Source: Diploscapter coronatus
Taxonomy: Eukaryota; Nematoda; Chromadorea; Rhabditida; Rhabditidae
Length of the DNA: 64,000 nt
Reading direction: 5' to 3'
Assembly: GCA_964036155.1 (NCBI GenBank)
Contig: OZ038422.1
Location: forward strand, 34,681,201 to 34,745,200
Of the stretch, positions 35,301 to 48,457 are shown piece by piece. Numbering within the stretch: position 1 is the stretch's first letter; each line of letters opens with the position of its first letter. Under the pieces are notes generated by a model. That model had not been told where the DNA came from, did no database searches, and saw only the letters and a program-made list of their open reading frames with translations. The position numbers and the translations under genes are program-made.

Positions 35301-38300
35301 TCGAGCCTGCAGCAGCATTATGGAATGCAAGGTCTTTCTTCTCTCTCGTCCATTTTCAGTTTCTTTTTTCCTCGTATCTCTCGCCGACAATTCCCTTCTT
35401 CTTTTCCACCCTCTTGGTTTCTCGCTGTGTTTCAGCACTGTCTGGGGGTGACTCATAGCGCATTCGTCCATTATTACCCCCTCTACACTCACTGTATTCG
35501 CAATTTTTCATTATTTTGCATTTCATCTCATCTCGTCGTCTAACAAAATTTATGGTTTCTAATTAGTAACTCCTAGAATCCATAGCTTTTCTGACTCTTT
35601 ATTGCTCAGAATGTTCAGTTCGTTTGTATTAGTTTTTTTTTCAGTGTTTATGTTTGGAATTGTACTTATTTTGCTATACTGTTTGCTTGAATTTCGTTTG
35701 TGACGAAAATACTCCAATGAGTTAGAATCGTTCACATCTGTCACTACAATTCAGCGGAATCATAGAAGGCGCGGTGTCAAACAATTTTATGCGCTTTTCT
35801 CACCCAACGGGAGCATTTTCTCTCGCGCGTTTCCATTTTTCGCACCTCGAAGACGACGCGAGTTTTGTTGACTCAAAACATCTTCTCGGCCTCAGCTGTC
35901 GAGGCGGTGTGTCGTTTGTGGGAGCGATTTTTTTGAAATGTCGATCGGGCGAATTGTGGGTCGACGAGGAGAAGGATTAGAAAATTTCTGCATCCACCTT
36001 GCGGTTCGATTTGTGATCAAAATTTTTAATGCACTAATTTAGGCCATTGAATGATCTTTCGATTTTTCAAATTATCTTGCAGCTTCAATGCTATTTCCAC
36101 TTTCTGAATGGCAAAATCTATTAACTGATCAACATTTTTCAATTAGATCGACCGGGAATGGATATTTCCATCATCATTTTTTCTAAATATAGCCCAATCC
36201 TCGAATGACCACGTATATTTTTATTTTTATGCCGATTTAATGCGTCCATCGTCATTAGGATTCCAGCGGTCTCTTTTGCTGCTAGTAGTCATTTGTTGTT
36301 GAATCTTCACTTCAAAGACACAGGGGAAGTTCTTATTTGCCTTCGAAACGCATAAAATCGACTTCGACTTTTCACATGCCACCAAGGTCTTTTTAATTGA
36401 TGCCGAAACGAAGCAAGAAAACTGTAGAAAGTCGAAAATTGGCTAAAATGAGGATGAATGAATGAATGAGAGGAAATGAAAGCTAATACTTTTTCATTTC
36501 GGCTATTCACATTATTCTTTCACTTCGAATATCTTCTCCATTTAACTTATGCTTTGGTTGCCCTTCACAGAAAAACGCGATTGCCTCTTTCATCCACATA
36601 TAGGTTGATCGTCGTTTTTGGATCATTTTGAGAAGGTCGCTCGCGCGCCATTCACAAAGGCTATGCGAAATAAGGAAAGAATTTCATTCGTCTTGTTCTT
36701 TTACCTAGGTAATATTGATTTTCTCGCTGAGTTATTCGATCTTGTCAAATTCAATGTCGAAATTCCCTTTCACCTATTCCACATTTGCTATCCTTGAATA
36801 CAAGCCTCCAACAATCTTGAATTGAACTTTTCACAGAGATTATGGGATTGGTCAAGATTTAACCCAAGTTTTTTTTTTCTCGCCAAAATAGACCCCCCGT
36901 TTTTCTCGGCTTTTCCAATCGGCTATTTGACAGTCTGTCACACCTGCCAGGCTTGCCATCGGCCTATTGTTTCTGCGCTTTCTCACGCTCGGACACGACG
37001 ATCGCATCACCACTTCGTCAACTCGCGCTTCTGTTGAACGACCAGAGCTCTCTCTCGATTTCCTCTAGTCTCTCCTTATTTTTCCCTTCCTTGCCGTTTC
37101 CCCGAGCCCTGACCGGTCCTCGCAGTTTTTCCTCTCTTCTGTGTATGCTTCTGGCATCGCTTACACAATCCTCTCCATTCATTTTTGTTTACCCCTAAAT
37201 CGCACCAGTGGCGATTTCTTCCTGTAGAACAGAAGCAGCTTGCAACTTTCCCTATTTTCATTTTCCCTTTCATCTACTTGACTCCTGACAATAGGATATC
37301 CGATTCTCGAAAACGTAATTCTTGCTATTGTTGTTATTTTTGAAGCCATTGTTTACGACTTTCATCAAATTCCTCAAAAATAATGAAGAAAATTTTAGAG
37401 CCGATCGCTTCTACCGACCGAATTCCCATCAATGTTGCATCGAAGCCCATCTGGTGCGAAACGAAAGATACGTCAGAGGCGAGAAGAGCAGTAAGTCCTT
37501 AAATTCTTTGGAAAGGTGCATAACTTCGAATGCGATTTTCGAAAATTGCATTTTGCACGTGTTCACTTGTCTTTACAAAACAACTATGATATTCCATTTC
37601 CATGAAATGCAGCAGCATGCGCTCTTCCGGTTTTTCATAGAGGAAATCGAAGGGAATATTTTTGAAAATATGATGGAGGATCAAAATATGTGTCATGTAC
37701 GAAACCAGAAACTCCTTTTTCGGATCTCTTTCCGAAATACATGCACTGTCGTTTGAATTTGTTCCCTTTCCCCCATTCTCTCGATCGAATTCTATAATTG
37801 TCGATCGTCGATCGTTTGAATTTGCTCTCTTGATCAAAACTACCATTTCGACAATGGCTTTCTCGAATTGCCTTCCTCTATTTCCCCTTCTGCTTTACAT
37901 TTTCGGCCTCTCGTTGGTGTCCCCCTTCCTCCATAGAATGCGAAGAATGTAACCGTTTCGCTCTATGCATATACGCATTCTCTCTTGCGACCGACCCACT
38001 ATCTCTCATATCTGACAATTCTTGTATATACAGGATTTCACGAAATTGGCTTTGCATAGGGGAAAGGAGCGACAAAGAAATGACTATTGCATCGTCCACA
38101 TTCCAATGTTGATTATCCAATTGCGTAATAGTCGAAGTGATTTGCCAAATCGAGATTACATCTGCATATTCGCGTAGAAGAAAGGCGGATGAATCTTATC
38201 AATTATAGCATTTAGGACAAATGCGCAAAGCCACTCACTCAACGCAACACACTAATAGCTTTGTTTTAGTAGCTTTACACAATCACAAACAAATCTTCTT

Positions 38301-41300
38301 GACAAAGGCTATTCTAATTTTTTTTAGGGGATCACGACCTTCTCCATTCCTGTCACCGTCATCTTCGACCAATTCAAGTCCATCAACGACAACGACGATT
38401 TCTTCCGATCAAAGTAATTACCGGTAAGTCATCTAGCTAGGGATTTTTGGAAAGTGCGGAGAAGATCATTTAGAAGGCTTGAAGAGCTTTAAAGAACAAG
38501 TGCTGGTAAAGATGAAACTGTTCAAACTTCCAAATGACCGGTCTTCTAACTATTTTAACTTTGCAAGAAATCTCAGTCAAGTGAAATCCATAAATTCCTT
38601 CAAATTCCAGCTCACTCATAGACTCCGGTGGCTACCAGTCAATCCTTCCCGATCTACGACCCACTTTCGTCCCAACACCGGCACCAAGGTTGGGATTTAA
38701 GATTCATGAAACATTTCGTTCCGACAAATTGCTGTTGTTCTTGCCGATTTCTATGTTTTGATCTCAGATTGTCGAATTGTTGCCTCTCTAGCACTTCGTC
38801 CTTTCCACTTAAGGGTCTCGTCGTATAATCCGCTGGAAAAACAGTTTGCATTGCGCGCGCGTCCGCCCGTGTCGCACTTTTTCACTTCTCATTTCCATGT
38901 GTTTGTTGTCGTGTTGCAATCGACGTTCGGATTCCATTAAACGCGTATAAGAAGCTCCTCCTTCATTCTCCAAGAAGTCGATACATCACTAAACCAAGTC
39001 AAGTCACTTTGATTCCAATCCAAGTTTCATACCTTTATCTATCTTCCTATATCACTTCCTTTGATCTAAACCACTTCCTATTTACATTTCCTTGAAAACC
39101 GATTTAGGCTTTTAGCCTTTTTAATCGCGATTGCACAACTTTTTCGAATCGAAGAAATCGTGAGTAAAAGACTCGCGCGATTCAATCATACACACACACA
39201 ATCGGTAAAATGGTTAAAACGAGACACCAATTGACAAAAGTGTGTGCTGCTTTTGTGCAAATTTTCATCCTTATATGTGTTATACTGTAACGTAGTTTCC
39301 AAATAGCCACTACTTATAAGCTTATCTTTGGAATATTACCTCCCTAAATATAAGAGAGGTCTCAAAAATTGGCACGTGTCGCCTTTCGTAATCTAATTCG
39401 ATAGTATCCATTGCAATAGGCAAAATTGACTCATGATTTTACTCTTAGACGTCTAAGTACTTTGCTTAAAATTGACATGCAACGAATTCATACTCGAAAA
39501 ACAATGAGAAGCTCATATATGGCTTCAGTTTTTAAAGATAATATTTTATCTTGCTAATATCTCAGGAAAAAGAATGCAACGGAATTTTGAATGCCTTAAA
39601 CTTTATCATAAATAAAACTATCTAATCCGAGGGCTATTACCATGGTTGTAAAGCTGAGATTTTTCTTAATTTTTGCTAAAGACTAGGAACGGGACTTATC
39701 ACTGTAACGTGTTCTATTTAGTCCGATTGGTTGTTCAAAGTTCGAGGCGTTGACTCGGCTTGTTTCCACTATTCATTGCATAGAAATATGCAACCTTTTG
39801 AATTGCTTGGCGCTGAAAAAATGCACTACAATAACGCTTATGTAAGCGAATTGAGGCGGCAGCAAATTTGTGTGTTATGATAGAATATAAGAATGCCTAT
39901 TCGATATTAGATTGGTTCGGGCATTGTATAATGTATTCAACAGCGTTCACTGTAATAAGAAAAAGAATCAAAGGGGATGAATATATGAATACCGGGAACA
40001 GAACAACTGCAGTTCAGTTTCACTGCTTTACTTGCTTCAGGCCGACTTTGCATTCACCCCGCCAGTTTCATAGTCGGCGTCGTTCAGTTCATGATGATCC
40101 CCATTCTATGCAACGAACACCCCAATGCTTCTTTCCTGTGTATGCCCTGTTTCCCTGTTCAACGTTATGTATTCCCTACCTACCCCTGCATATCTTTCGG
40201 TCTACTATTTCACATTCTGTCTGTCGATCTACCTCTAGCAGCAGCTTCTCATATCTCATCTGGGTCACCCGTCCAAAACCCTCCCTCCCCTCTTCCCCTT
40301 CCTCACACATTTCACATTTATGAAAATATGCGTGAGTGTTGTCTCGTCATTCCATCATTTCGAAAATCTACACATTCCATTCCATTACTCCATTTAAATT
40401 CACGAAAAACATACTTCCTGTCCGAATTCATCAGTTTTCCAATGCTTTTAGTTCGACCTAGAAAACATTCTCAATTTCACCACATCTCTGATATAAATTT
40501 GCAAGAAAAGTCACTATCCTAGTTCTGACGATGCACTTTTACATGAACACCTTTCCTTTCTCGAAATTTCGCCTATCAAAAATCGATAATTTGATAATGC
40601 GCGATCTAATCTCGGAGATAATCTCGAATCAAATCAGAATCACTTCTATTCGCATCTGGTCAGTGACATTCTCTCAACCTCCGTGTTCTACCTGCATCTC
40701 TAATGTTCTGCCTTCTTTCTCTTCATTCATTCCCTTCTACTTTGTTTGTCATGTTGGTGCTTTCGTCATTGTGCGTCGCTGCGTCCACTCGACTCGTCCA
40801 CTCTCCAACTTCTTTCTTTGTACCTGCGCTTACCTGCAGCAGACCTGAAGCATACCTGCATACAACCTGCACAGCTTCTCCCTCACTAACTTCTTGCCGC
40901 TTGCCGTTTATGCATCTTTGTACTCTCTCAGTAAGTACACAATCCATCTTATTGTTTTCTTCTTTTCTCATTCAATAGCGCTATTTCCCCCAACTAACAT
41001 ACAACTTCTTACCGTTCTTCACTCTGCCTAATTCTCCTTACTTGTGCCTTCTTTGTGTTCTTCTTCTCTTATTATCTCTCTCCAACAGCCCACTCCTTCG
41101 CATGTTCTCTTCGAAGCAGCTTCACCGTCTTCCACTCTGCATTTTCAACTAAAGTCTTGTCCCATACTCTACACGGTTCATTTGAATTCAATAACGCCTC
41201 TAAACGATTGGAATTTCGCCTCTTATAGATAAACGTCCATCCCTGTGTTTTGCATTCTAACTATAGATTTGATTGTCACTTCGACTGATATCTCATGGGC

Positions 41301-43744
41301 CATAAATGGCTATACACTGATAGCCCGTTCCTCGAGAAATGATAGCATTTTATGTTCCCTTTAACTAAAATTGAACACCATTTCACATGGTTGTTTGCTT
41401 TCAAGGAATCATATCTTTCTCCTTCTCTGCATCAAACTAATATTCGAGCCAAATTCAATCAGTCACATTCCAGACTGAGCACGTCTCTTTCTTCTTCGAT
41501 GAGTTACTTGGAGACGTCGTCCGGGTCTCTTTCCGGATCCGGTCCCGCACCGCCTGTTCCTCCAACCAAACCTACTGTTGAGGTAAATAGTTAAAACAAT
41601 TGATGAGAAAATGAAATCTAATATTCTAGGTGCATCCAATGCCGAACGAAGAACGAGTTCCTCTACCACAATCACAAGGATTCAACAAATCGATGGACTC
41701 TGATATGCTCAAGAAGCAAAAACCTGCCGTTCCAGCCAAACCCAAAGGCCTACTGATCGATCATATGTCCAGGTTAGTCCATCTTTTCACACATAACCGA
41801 ATTTGATGCCTCACGCAGAATTTAAAAATATCACAAAGGTTGACGTTAACACGCTCAATATTTACTTTTCGCCTATTTCCGCGATTTCTTATTTGCTGCA
41901 CCATTTTTGGCTTGGTCGTTTGATGCGAGTGAGAAAGTACGCGCGCGCTAGGGCCGTTTTTCTCTGAATCATAAGACAACAATTGAGGCTTTTAGTTTTC
42001 TGTTGGGTGTCTCTTTTTGCAAAATAAAACATTCACCTTTCTTTTCAGCGTTTCTAATTAGCTATAATTTGTATATTCAACGCATAAAACCTATAATACA
42101 ATTCTGAATGTGTGTATTATGAGGAAAAGTTTACGATAATTTTAAGCTATCACGCAGAAAATAGCAGTGTCCTGATGCCTGAACATGAAATTTTACTCGC
42201 GGAACAGAAATACCCGATCTTGAACACCAATTAGCTTATTCCCTTATAAGAGAGCAGTCGCCACTTTCTCTCGACTCTAGCAATTTCCATATAGAATGAA
42301 ATAGCCTCAAGCGCTTATGCGAGACGAGTTTTCGCTTCTTTTAATTTCCCTCAATCTTTTCTCTCCTTTCCCTGTTTCCAACTTCCTAATGACATTTCTG
42401 AACTTCGTTTTGCTGTATGCAACAATATGCTTGCGGGCGCTCTGTCTCATTCTTCATCTGGTTCACCTTCGAGGTCTCTTTCCTGATTCGTCTCCTTACA
42501 CCTCTACTTTTTGCCTAACTCATGCCACCAATCTGCCTTAGGAAACCAATTAGTTCTCTATAATTACAGCTTACAAGTAGCGGTGTAGCGAAGTAGTCAA
42601 TATTGTGTTTTGAGACAGCATTCTTTGCAGAGCTTTCGAAACAAATGAAAAAGTTCTGATTGCACAAATTTTCAGATCAACTTCCCTAACTTCACTAGCC
42701 TCTCCCGTGTCACAAACGGCCAATAGCTTTCTCAACAACCTGGTCAACTCCCCATCATTACTCAATCTACAGAAGGCCTACAAGAACCCAGAAATGGGAA
42801 GTCAGGAGTTCAAGAAGCTCGAATCCTCCAGGATCGAGGTAAAAACAAGTCTAAAGATAAACATAATTCTCTTTCTTCCAGTCAATCCAGAAGGTCAACC
42901 GACGTCTAAGCGAATATGAGCGAGACAGGAAAACGATCGACGAAGAGTTGGACCAGATCAATCGTATCGGAGACCGGCTATTATCGACAATCGAAATGTG
43001 CGACAGGAATCTATCTGCCAAAGTAAGTATCAGCTACTCACCAATAATGGAGAGGAATTCTGAATTGGACTTTGGTTCTGACGTTTTCTTAGTCAACGCC
43101 GATTCTAATTCCGATTTTCTAGTTTCCAATCTCTTCCATTCCTGCCACCAATTATGTCATTAGACACCGTTTTATCTCCCCACTCTTCCAGATTCAACAA
43201 CATCTCGAGAACAGCAAAGAGTTGCTGAAGTTGGAGACCAAGCTGCGATATCAAATGGAAAAGTTGAAAGATCACTTGAATTACGGCAGCGGCGATCAGG
43301 TAATTATCGAGTTTTTTTTATCGAAAATATGCGTGTGTTGTAGAGCGAAGGCCTACTTGAGGAGTCTCGATTACGCCGACGATTGCAGGATGCAGCTATT
43401 TTGCGGAATACCTATAATCGGCGAGAGAGGGATCTGGAACGACAAATGGTACATTTTTCTAGACCATTAAAACTCAGTAATAGATTCAAAACAAAATTTA
43501 AAAAAAAAAATACATTTTCCAGGTCAAATTTTCAAGTTGGCCTCTCAATTTTAAGTCTTCAAATTTCATTCCTTTTCTTTAGATATCAATTCTGGAAGAA
43601 GAAGAAAACAGGCAGTTCAACCTGTACAAAGACACGTTGATGCGACTAGTTGAGGACCATCGAATTGTCGAGGACAGAATCGCCGATGCTCAGCTCCAAC
43701 TCCGAACTCTGCATACCACAAATCGAATTAGTTGCTCTAGTTGA
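32326..43744 (+). CDS. Shroom-like protein with C-terminal ASD2-type coiled coil
   Basis: Eleven exons keep frame throughout: 32326-32421, 37399-37490, 38328-38423, 38611-38688, 41474-41582, 41630-41772, 42676-42838, 42882-43022, 43192-43299, 43344-43448 and 43583-43744 (1293 nt, 430 residues). The N-terminal half is low-complexity Ser/Thr/Pro with SH3-ligand-like PAPPVPPTKP (about 145-154) and KPAVPAKPKG (about 188-197). From about residue 255 it is helical. LQDAAILRNTYNRRERDL and then YKDTLMRLVEDHRIVEDRI align well by eye with the last two helices of the Shroom ASD2 domain (pattern LxxAxILKxxIDRR ... YxxFxxMKxxLIxxxREIxDKI). In Shroom proteins ASD2 recruits Rho kinase to apical actomyosin. 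No PDZ or ASD1 domain is seen. Introns 1, 2 and 4 are multi-kilobase, unlike those of the other genes here. Confidence 0.72.
32652..32698 (+). other. Possible alternative first coding exon of the Shroom-like gene
   Basis: ATG at 32652 encodes MAQGQERNLEGEKELQ and runs into a CA|GTAAGT donor after 32698, ending in phase 2. That phase matches the acceptor of exon 3 (38328), so an isoform skipping exons 1 and 2 would stay in frame. The strong donor and phase match are the only evidence. Confidence 0.35.
42575..42620 (+). repeat. Possible degenerate SINE head
   Basis: AGCGGTGTAGCGAAGTAGTC resembles the start of the SINE at 17285 (GGCGGCGTAGCGCAGTGGTT), including a decayed A box. No tail or target duplication is visible. 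It lies in an intron of the Shroom-like gene. Confidence 0.25.
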
Positions 43745-45373
43745 TTCGACCGAAGTTTCTCCATAACTTCTCCAAAGTGAAGTCCCCCAACTTCATTATA
43801 CCCAGGATTCTATAGCTTTCATCCAAGGCTGTAACTTGATGATACTGAATCAGTATCACAACAATGATTAATGTTACAGTCTTGTGCTTTTGCTCACGAT
43901 ATCATTTTACTTTCACTAATTTTGGAAAGAAGATATGAGAAGATGGAAGTAGAATGACATAGTGTCATCTCCAAATATAACGTAGTCAAAGTACTGATGA
44001 TTATTTTGTTATACCGATCAATTAACAAGTCCTAGATGAAATATTCGAAGTGTTCCCCTCGGTTCATGTTCCATTTTGGGTTGATGTAATATGAAATTCG
44101 TTTGAGTTGTATCCTCCACAATTGTATCTGTGAAATTTGTGATCCGAACTTTACTTGTTGATATTTTTCGAGTTGAGGCTATTTCGATAATTCAGAATTG
44201 AAGCTTCGACTTGGCATTTTCACTGCACATGGTTATTTTACTTCTCTATCTCGAAAATGTAAATTTTGAATGACAATTACTAAATGACGGAGGTCTATAG
44301 TTAGAGATAAACAAGAATGAAATTTGAAAGAAATTTTGAAAAAGACCCACTCCGCCATATAGTAATTGCCATTTTGAATGGTGGAGTAAGATGACGGGAT
44401 GTGTTGATTTTTGTAAATATGCATTGCTATTTGCCATACAAACATAAAATAAAGCATTTAGTGAAAAAGTGACGACAACAAAAACTAGAGTGCAAATGTA
44501 GGGTAAAGTTAGATTATCGCGAAGCGGAAAAGTCTCTTTACCCTGTGAGTTTTTATTGTGGATTATTTTCTTCCAAAAAATTAAGAGTAGTTAGAGCCCA
44601 ACTTCGTAACGACGAAAGAGGAAAATCTCGTGAGTTCGCGTGAATGAAGCTATCCAATCGTATCGATCTAGTGCTCTTATTTACATTTCAAACTACTAAC
44701 ATTATTGTCACTTGGATCGTGTGTACATGATAATAAATATACACAAATTTATATTCGACTCATTAGCTCTTTATACCAACAAAGATATATCATAAATGAT
44801 TTAAAATGTAGAAGGATGTGAACTTTAGTTCAAAAATTTTTTAAATTGTCTGTTATGTGACAACTGTTTCGGGGAATGACTAACTCATGTAGGCAACAAG
44901 TCAAACAATCGCGAGGTCGGTCAAAACTGTGATAGATAACGAAATCTGAAGAGGACACAGACAGCGATAAATGAGACGAACTTCGAGAATTATCAAAGTG
45001 TGGTTTGTGACTGAGCTCAAAGAGCGACGCAATGTAGCGATATTTCATCATCTCATAATCAATTCTCAAATTTTCTTCACTATAAAAAACAATTGCATTA
45101 TCCTAAGTGCAATAACAACTTGTTCATCGATTGATAACAACATTCTTGGGTTGTCTCGCGATTTTGCGCAGTTTGGTTTTTGCTAAAATTTCATTCTCAA
45201 ACAAATTTTAATTGCAATTTATTAAGCTTTTATTAACATAAATATTGATTAGCATTCTAGATGATCATGATTTATCACTTGTTCGCGACTTGTTTTTAGA
45301 AATAAATGATAACTTTTATATAGTATTTTCACAAAATTATATGAAAACCTAATATTTTGATTCAGACCGACAC
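43745..45373. other. Spacer between the Shroom-like gene and the UGT gene
   Basis: AT-rich DNA without a supported gene. AATAAA-type signals occur near 44450 and 44733, at plausible distances for the upstream 3' end. The last 250 nt before the UGT contain TTGATAA (45131) and ATGATAA (45306), GATA-type motifs of the kind used by intestinal GATA factors in nematodes. Confidence 0.4.
45364..45365 (+). promoter_or_regulatory. Candidate spliced-leader acceptor of the UGT gene
   Basis: TATTTTGATTCAG immediately precedes ACCGACACATG, leaving an 8-nt leader before the start codon. This is typical of an SL-trans-spliced nematode mRNA and supports the chosen start at 45374. Confidence 0.5.
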
Positions 45374-47474
45374 ATGAAAATACTCGTCGTCTTGTTTTCG
45401 CTTTATTATGTATTCAATTCGGTAGAATCGTATAAAGTTCTGGTGTACACGCCACTATTAGGTCATTCCCATGTTAAATTTATGGGCTCTATTGCGGACA
45501 CTCTGGCTGAAGCTGGACATGATGTGGTAAAATTTCAATTTAGCTTTTTTTTCATTTTCTTAAAAATTGTATAATAGACCGTCCTAATGCCTTTGTTGGA
45601 ATTGAAGAATGGAAACAAAACGGGGGTAACTCTGGTGGAGAAGGTTATTCTTTACCCGGGTGATGAGCGGTTTGCATTTTGATTTGAATGTTTGGAACTA
45701 TCGATAAGCTTATCAGATCCGTTGAACTTACGAACAAATTTGGAGGCACACAGGAGGAGTCTGGGGATTTTAACATCTGGAAATCCACGCCCTCATCTTC
45801 AATGATGAAAATGCTCAGCATGACGGCTGACATCATCAAATTCCAGTGTCAAAGTCTTTAAATTCCTAAATATCTAATAATTAAGCTATTTTCTTTAGAG
45901 ATGATGAATGATAAGGAGCTCCTAGATAAATTAAGAGCTGAAAAGTTCGATTTGGGAATCGCCGAACCAATTGGAATCTGTCAATTCGGTATTAAACTTA
46001 AGTGTGTTTGTTAGTTTACGCTAATTTTAAGTCCTATTCGATGAACTACAAATTCCCGCGACGATAGCGGCAGAATCCACCGCACCAATGCCAATGATTT
46101 CCAGAATTATCGGAGAACCACAGCTTGTCAGCAATGTTCCTGGTATATTGAATAAAATGTAAATAATCATTTTATTTTAAATTTAGGTGTCTTCGCTGAA
46201 TTTGGCGATAAAATGACGCTAGCTCAGAGGGCCATAAATTTAGCTGTATCATTATTTGGCTTCTATTTTGCTAATTTTATTTTCACCAAAGAACTCGATA
46301 GTATTGAAAATGTCGTAGGAAAGAAGGAATATGCGGTATTTTCCCTAAGTTTAGAGTTCAAATTAAATAATTTTAGGAATTAATTTCTAGAGCGTCGTAT
46401 GTTTTCGTAAATTCGCATCCATATTTGGACTTCCCGTTTCCAGCTCTGCCTAAAACTGTATTGATAGGAGGCATTACTGTTAGTCCTAAATCCAAGAATT
46501 CAGAGCTTTCTGAGGTTGATTCATAAAAATGAAATTAAAATCTGTTTTTTTTTTAATAGAAATGGCAGGAAATACTATCTCGTCGTTCTAAAAACGTGTT
46601 GATTTCTTTCGGATCAAACGTTAGAAGTATGGATATGCCCGAGGAATATAGGTTTTAATTTAAGGCTTAAAATTTAGCTTTAATGTTTAAATTCAGGCAG
46701 TCATTCTTTAAAATGTTTAAGTCCATGCCTGACACGACTTTCATTTGGAAGTTTGAAAAGACAAATGCGACTATCGCTGATGCTTATGACAATGTAGTAT
46801 TGACTAAATGGATGCCTCAGACTGAATTACTGGGTAATTAAATCTAGTGAATATTAAATTTGTCTATAGTTATCTTAATTAGCCGATCCTCGGTTAACGC
46901 TATTTATAACCCACGGGGGTTTGGGATCTTCGATTGAGTTGGCTCATAGCGGGAAACCTGCTATTGTGGTAATTACTTATTTAATTATGCTAACTTGGTC
47001 TAATTTCAGTTTAAAATTTAAGGTACCGGTAATGGGTGATCAAAAGCGAAACGCAGAAATGCTGTTACGACATGAAGTCGCACTTCCGCTGCAAAAAGAA
47101 GACCTAGAAAATGCGGACAAACTCATTAATACCGTCAGAGAAGTCATTAATAATGACAAGTATAAAGAAATTTGAAATTGGAAAAAAATTATAATTTAAG
47201 GTATCGCAAGAAGGCAGAAAGGCTTGCCGAGATTCTGAGAAGTAGACCAACCTCGTCGAAAGATATGGTCATTAAACATGCCGAATTCGCAGCCAAATTC
47301 GGAGAATTACCCGAACTGGATTCTTATGGAAGGCATTTGAACGTTTTCCAGTACTACCTAATTGATGTCATGGCTCTACTTGTTGCAATTATTATCGTTA
47401 TTCTAATTATTTTGAAATTCGTTTTCAAATTGATCAAGAAATTTTGCTGTTCTAGGAAAGAGAAGAAAGAATGA
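45374..47474 (+). CDS. UDP-glycosyltransferase (UGT family), ER membrane
   Basis: UGTs transfer sugar from UDP-sugars to small lipophilic acceptors in xenobiotic and endobiotic detoxification. About twelve short exons join in frame. The N-terminus MKILVVLFSLYYVFNSVESY is a signal peptide. LLGHSHVKFMGSIAD follows with the catalytic-type His at about residue 33. Then come the acceptor-domain exons (LRAEKFDLGIAEPIG). The donor-binding signature is ADPRLTLFITHGGLGS followed by SIELAHSGKPAIVVPVMGDQ, with RNAEM after it. The C-terminus has FQYYLIDVMALLVAIIIVIL, a transmembrane helix, and a Lys-rich tail ending RKEKKE, which fits a KxKxx ER retrieval signal. Stop at 47472-47474. Several introns end in TTAAG rather than TTTCAG. 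Exons are AT-rich, unlike tsn-1, suggesting low or conditional expression. Length is normal for the family and no lesion was found. Confidence 0.92.
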
Positions 47475-48457
47475 TCTCTTCTTATTTAAATTATAATATC
47501 TGATTAATTTCATTAATTTAAGCCGGATAAAATATTTATTTTAAAATGATGATTGTTAATGACCGATAACTTGGGACAAAGAAAAATGAAACGAAATTCT
47601 GATGCGCAGAAATTAACAGCAAACCGTAAGAGTTCGTCAATTTAATGAATGAATGTAACGACTATTTGCATATTAGTGTAGGCCGGTCATCTTCGACGAT
47701 TGACTAGTGCAGAAGAGAACAGAAAACAGAACAGTGACAGAATAGAGGAGTCTTACTTTTATTGAAAATTGTCAGAAAACAGTCCTTGTTCCACTTCAAC
47801 CAGAGTTTTAATGGTCGATTCATTATCAATTCTCTACCTTTTACGCATTTTCACACAACACTATGCACGAAGCATCCATTTTGCAAGATTCAAAGATTTC
47901 TCGATTGCATTATCGAGTGATGATCAATGAAAATTGTTTCCAACTATTATTTCACGGCACATTAACATTCAATACTTTTATCTTTTTCTTTCTCCATAAA
48001 ATTTATTCAAATCAATTTCGTCTACTGTCTAAAATTCGAAAATTCTATCGAATAAAAGAGCTCAAAATTGTCTCATACAATTTTACACTAAAATTAAAGA
48101 TTTGATATTTGATAAGACATTTAGAAAATATGAATGGACGATGCCTAGAATCGTCGCGGCAAAATTACGGGAGTCGAGTCGGAATTGCAGCAGTCTGATT
48201 TTTCACTACTAGTAAACTATGTTTTGAAAATGTGCTCTATCGCTAAATTTTATAAATACCTTTTTCAAAAGGATAATAATGTTACTTTTTGGAGTTTGTG
48301 AAAATAAAATTTTTGATAGCGAGAAAAATGATATGAATTTCTAAAAAGAGCATTTTTCCTCGAAAAGTTTAGCAATTGAGCACATTTCAAATTTTCAGGC
48401 TATTTAACTTTTCATTGATACCCCTAAAATTCTGCCTGTGGAGGGAGAAGCGTTAAC
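47475..48457. other. Spacer between convergent UGT and small membrane-protein genes
   Basis: About 1 kb of AT-rich sequence between two convergent 3' ends. An 80-codon frame at 47863-48105 is AT-driven and lacks any motif. No repeat or RNA gene was recognised. Confidence 0.45.

Noticed and set aside
39868..40522. Overlapping 140-150 codon frames
   Set aside because: Both lie in the ~2.8-kb intron 4 of the Shroom-like gene, are low-complexity C/T-rich sequence, lack motifs, and overlap each other in different frames.
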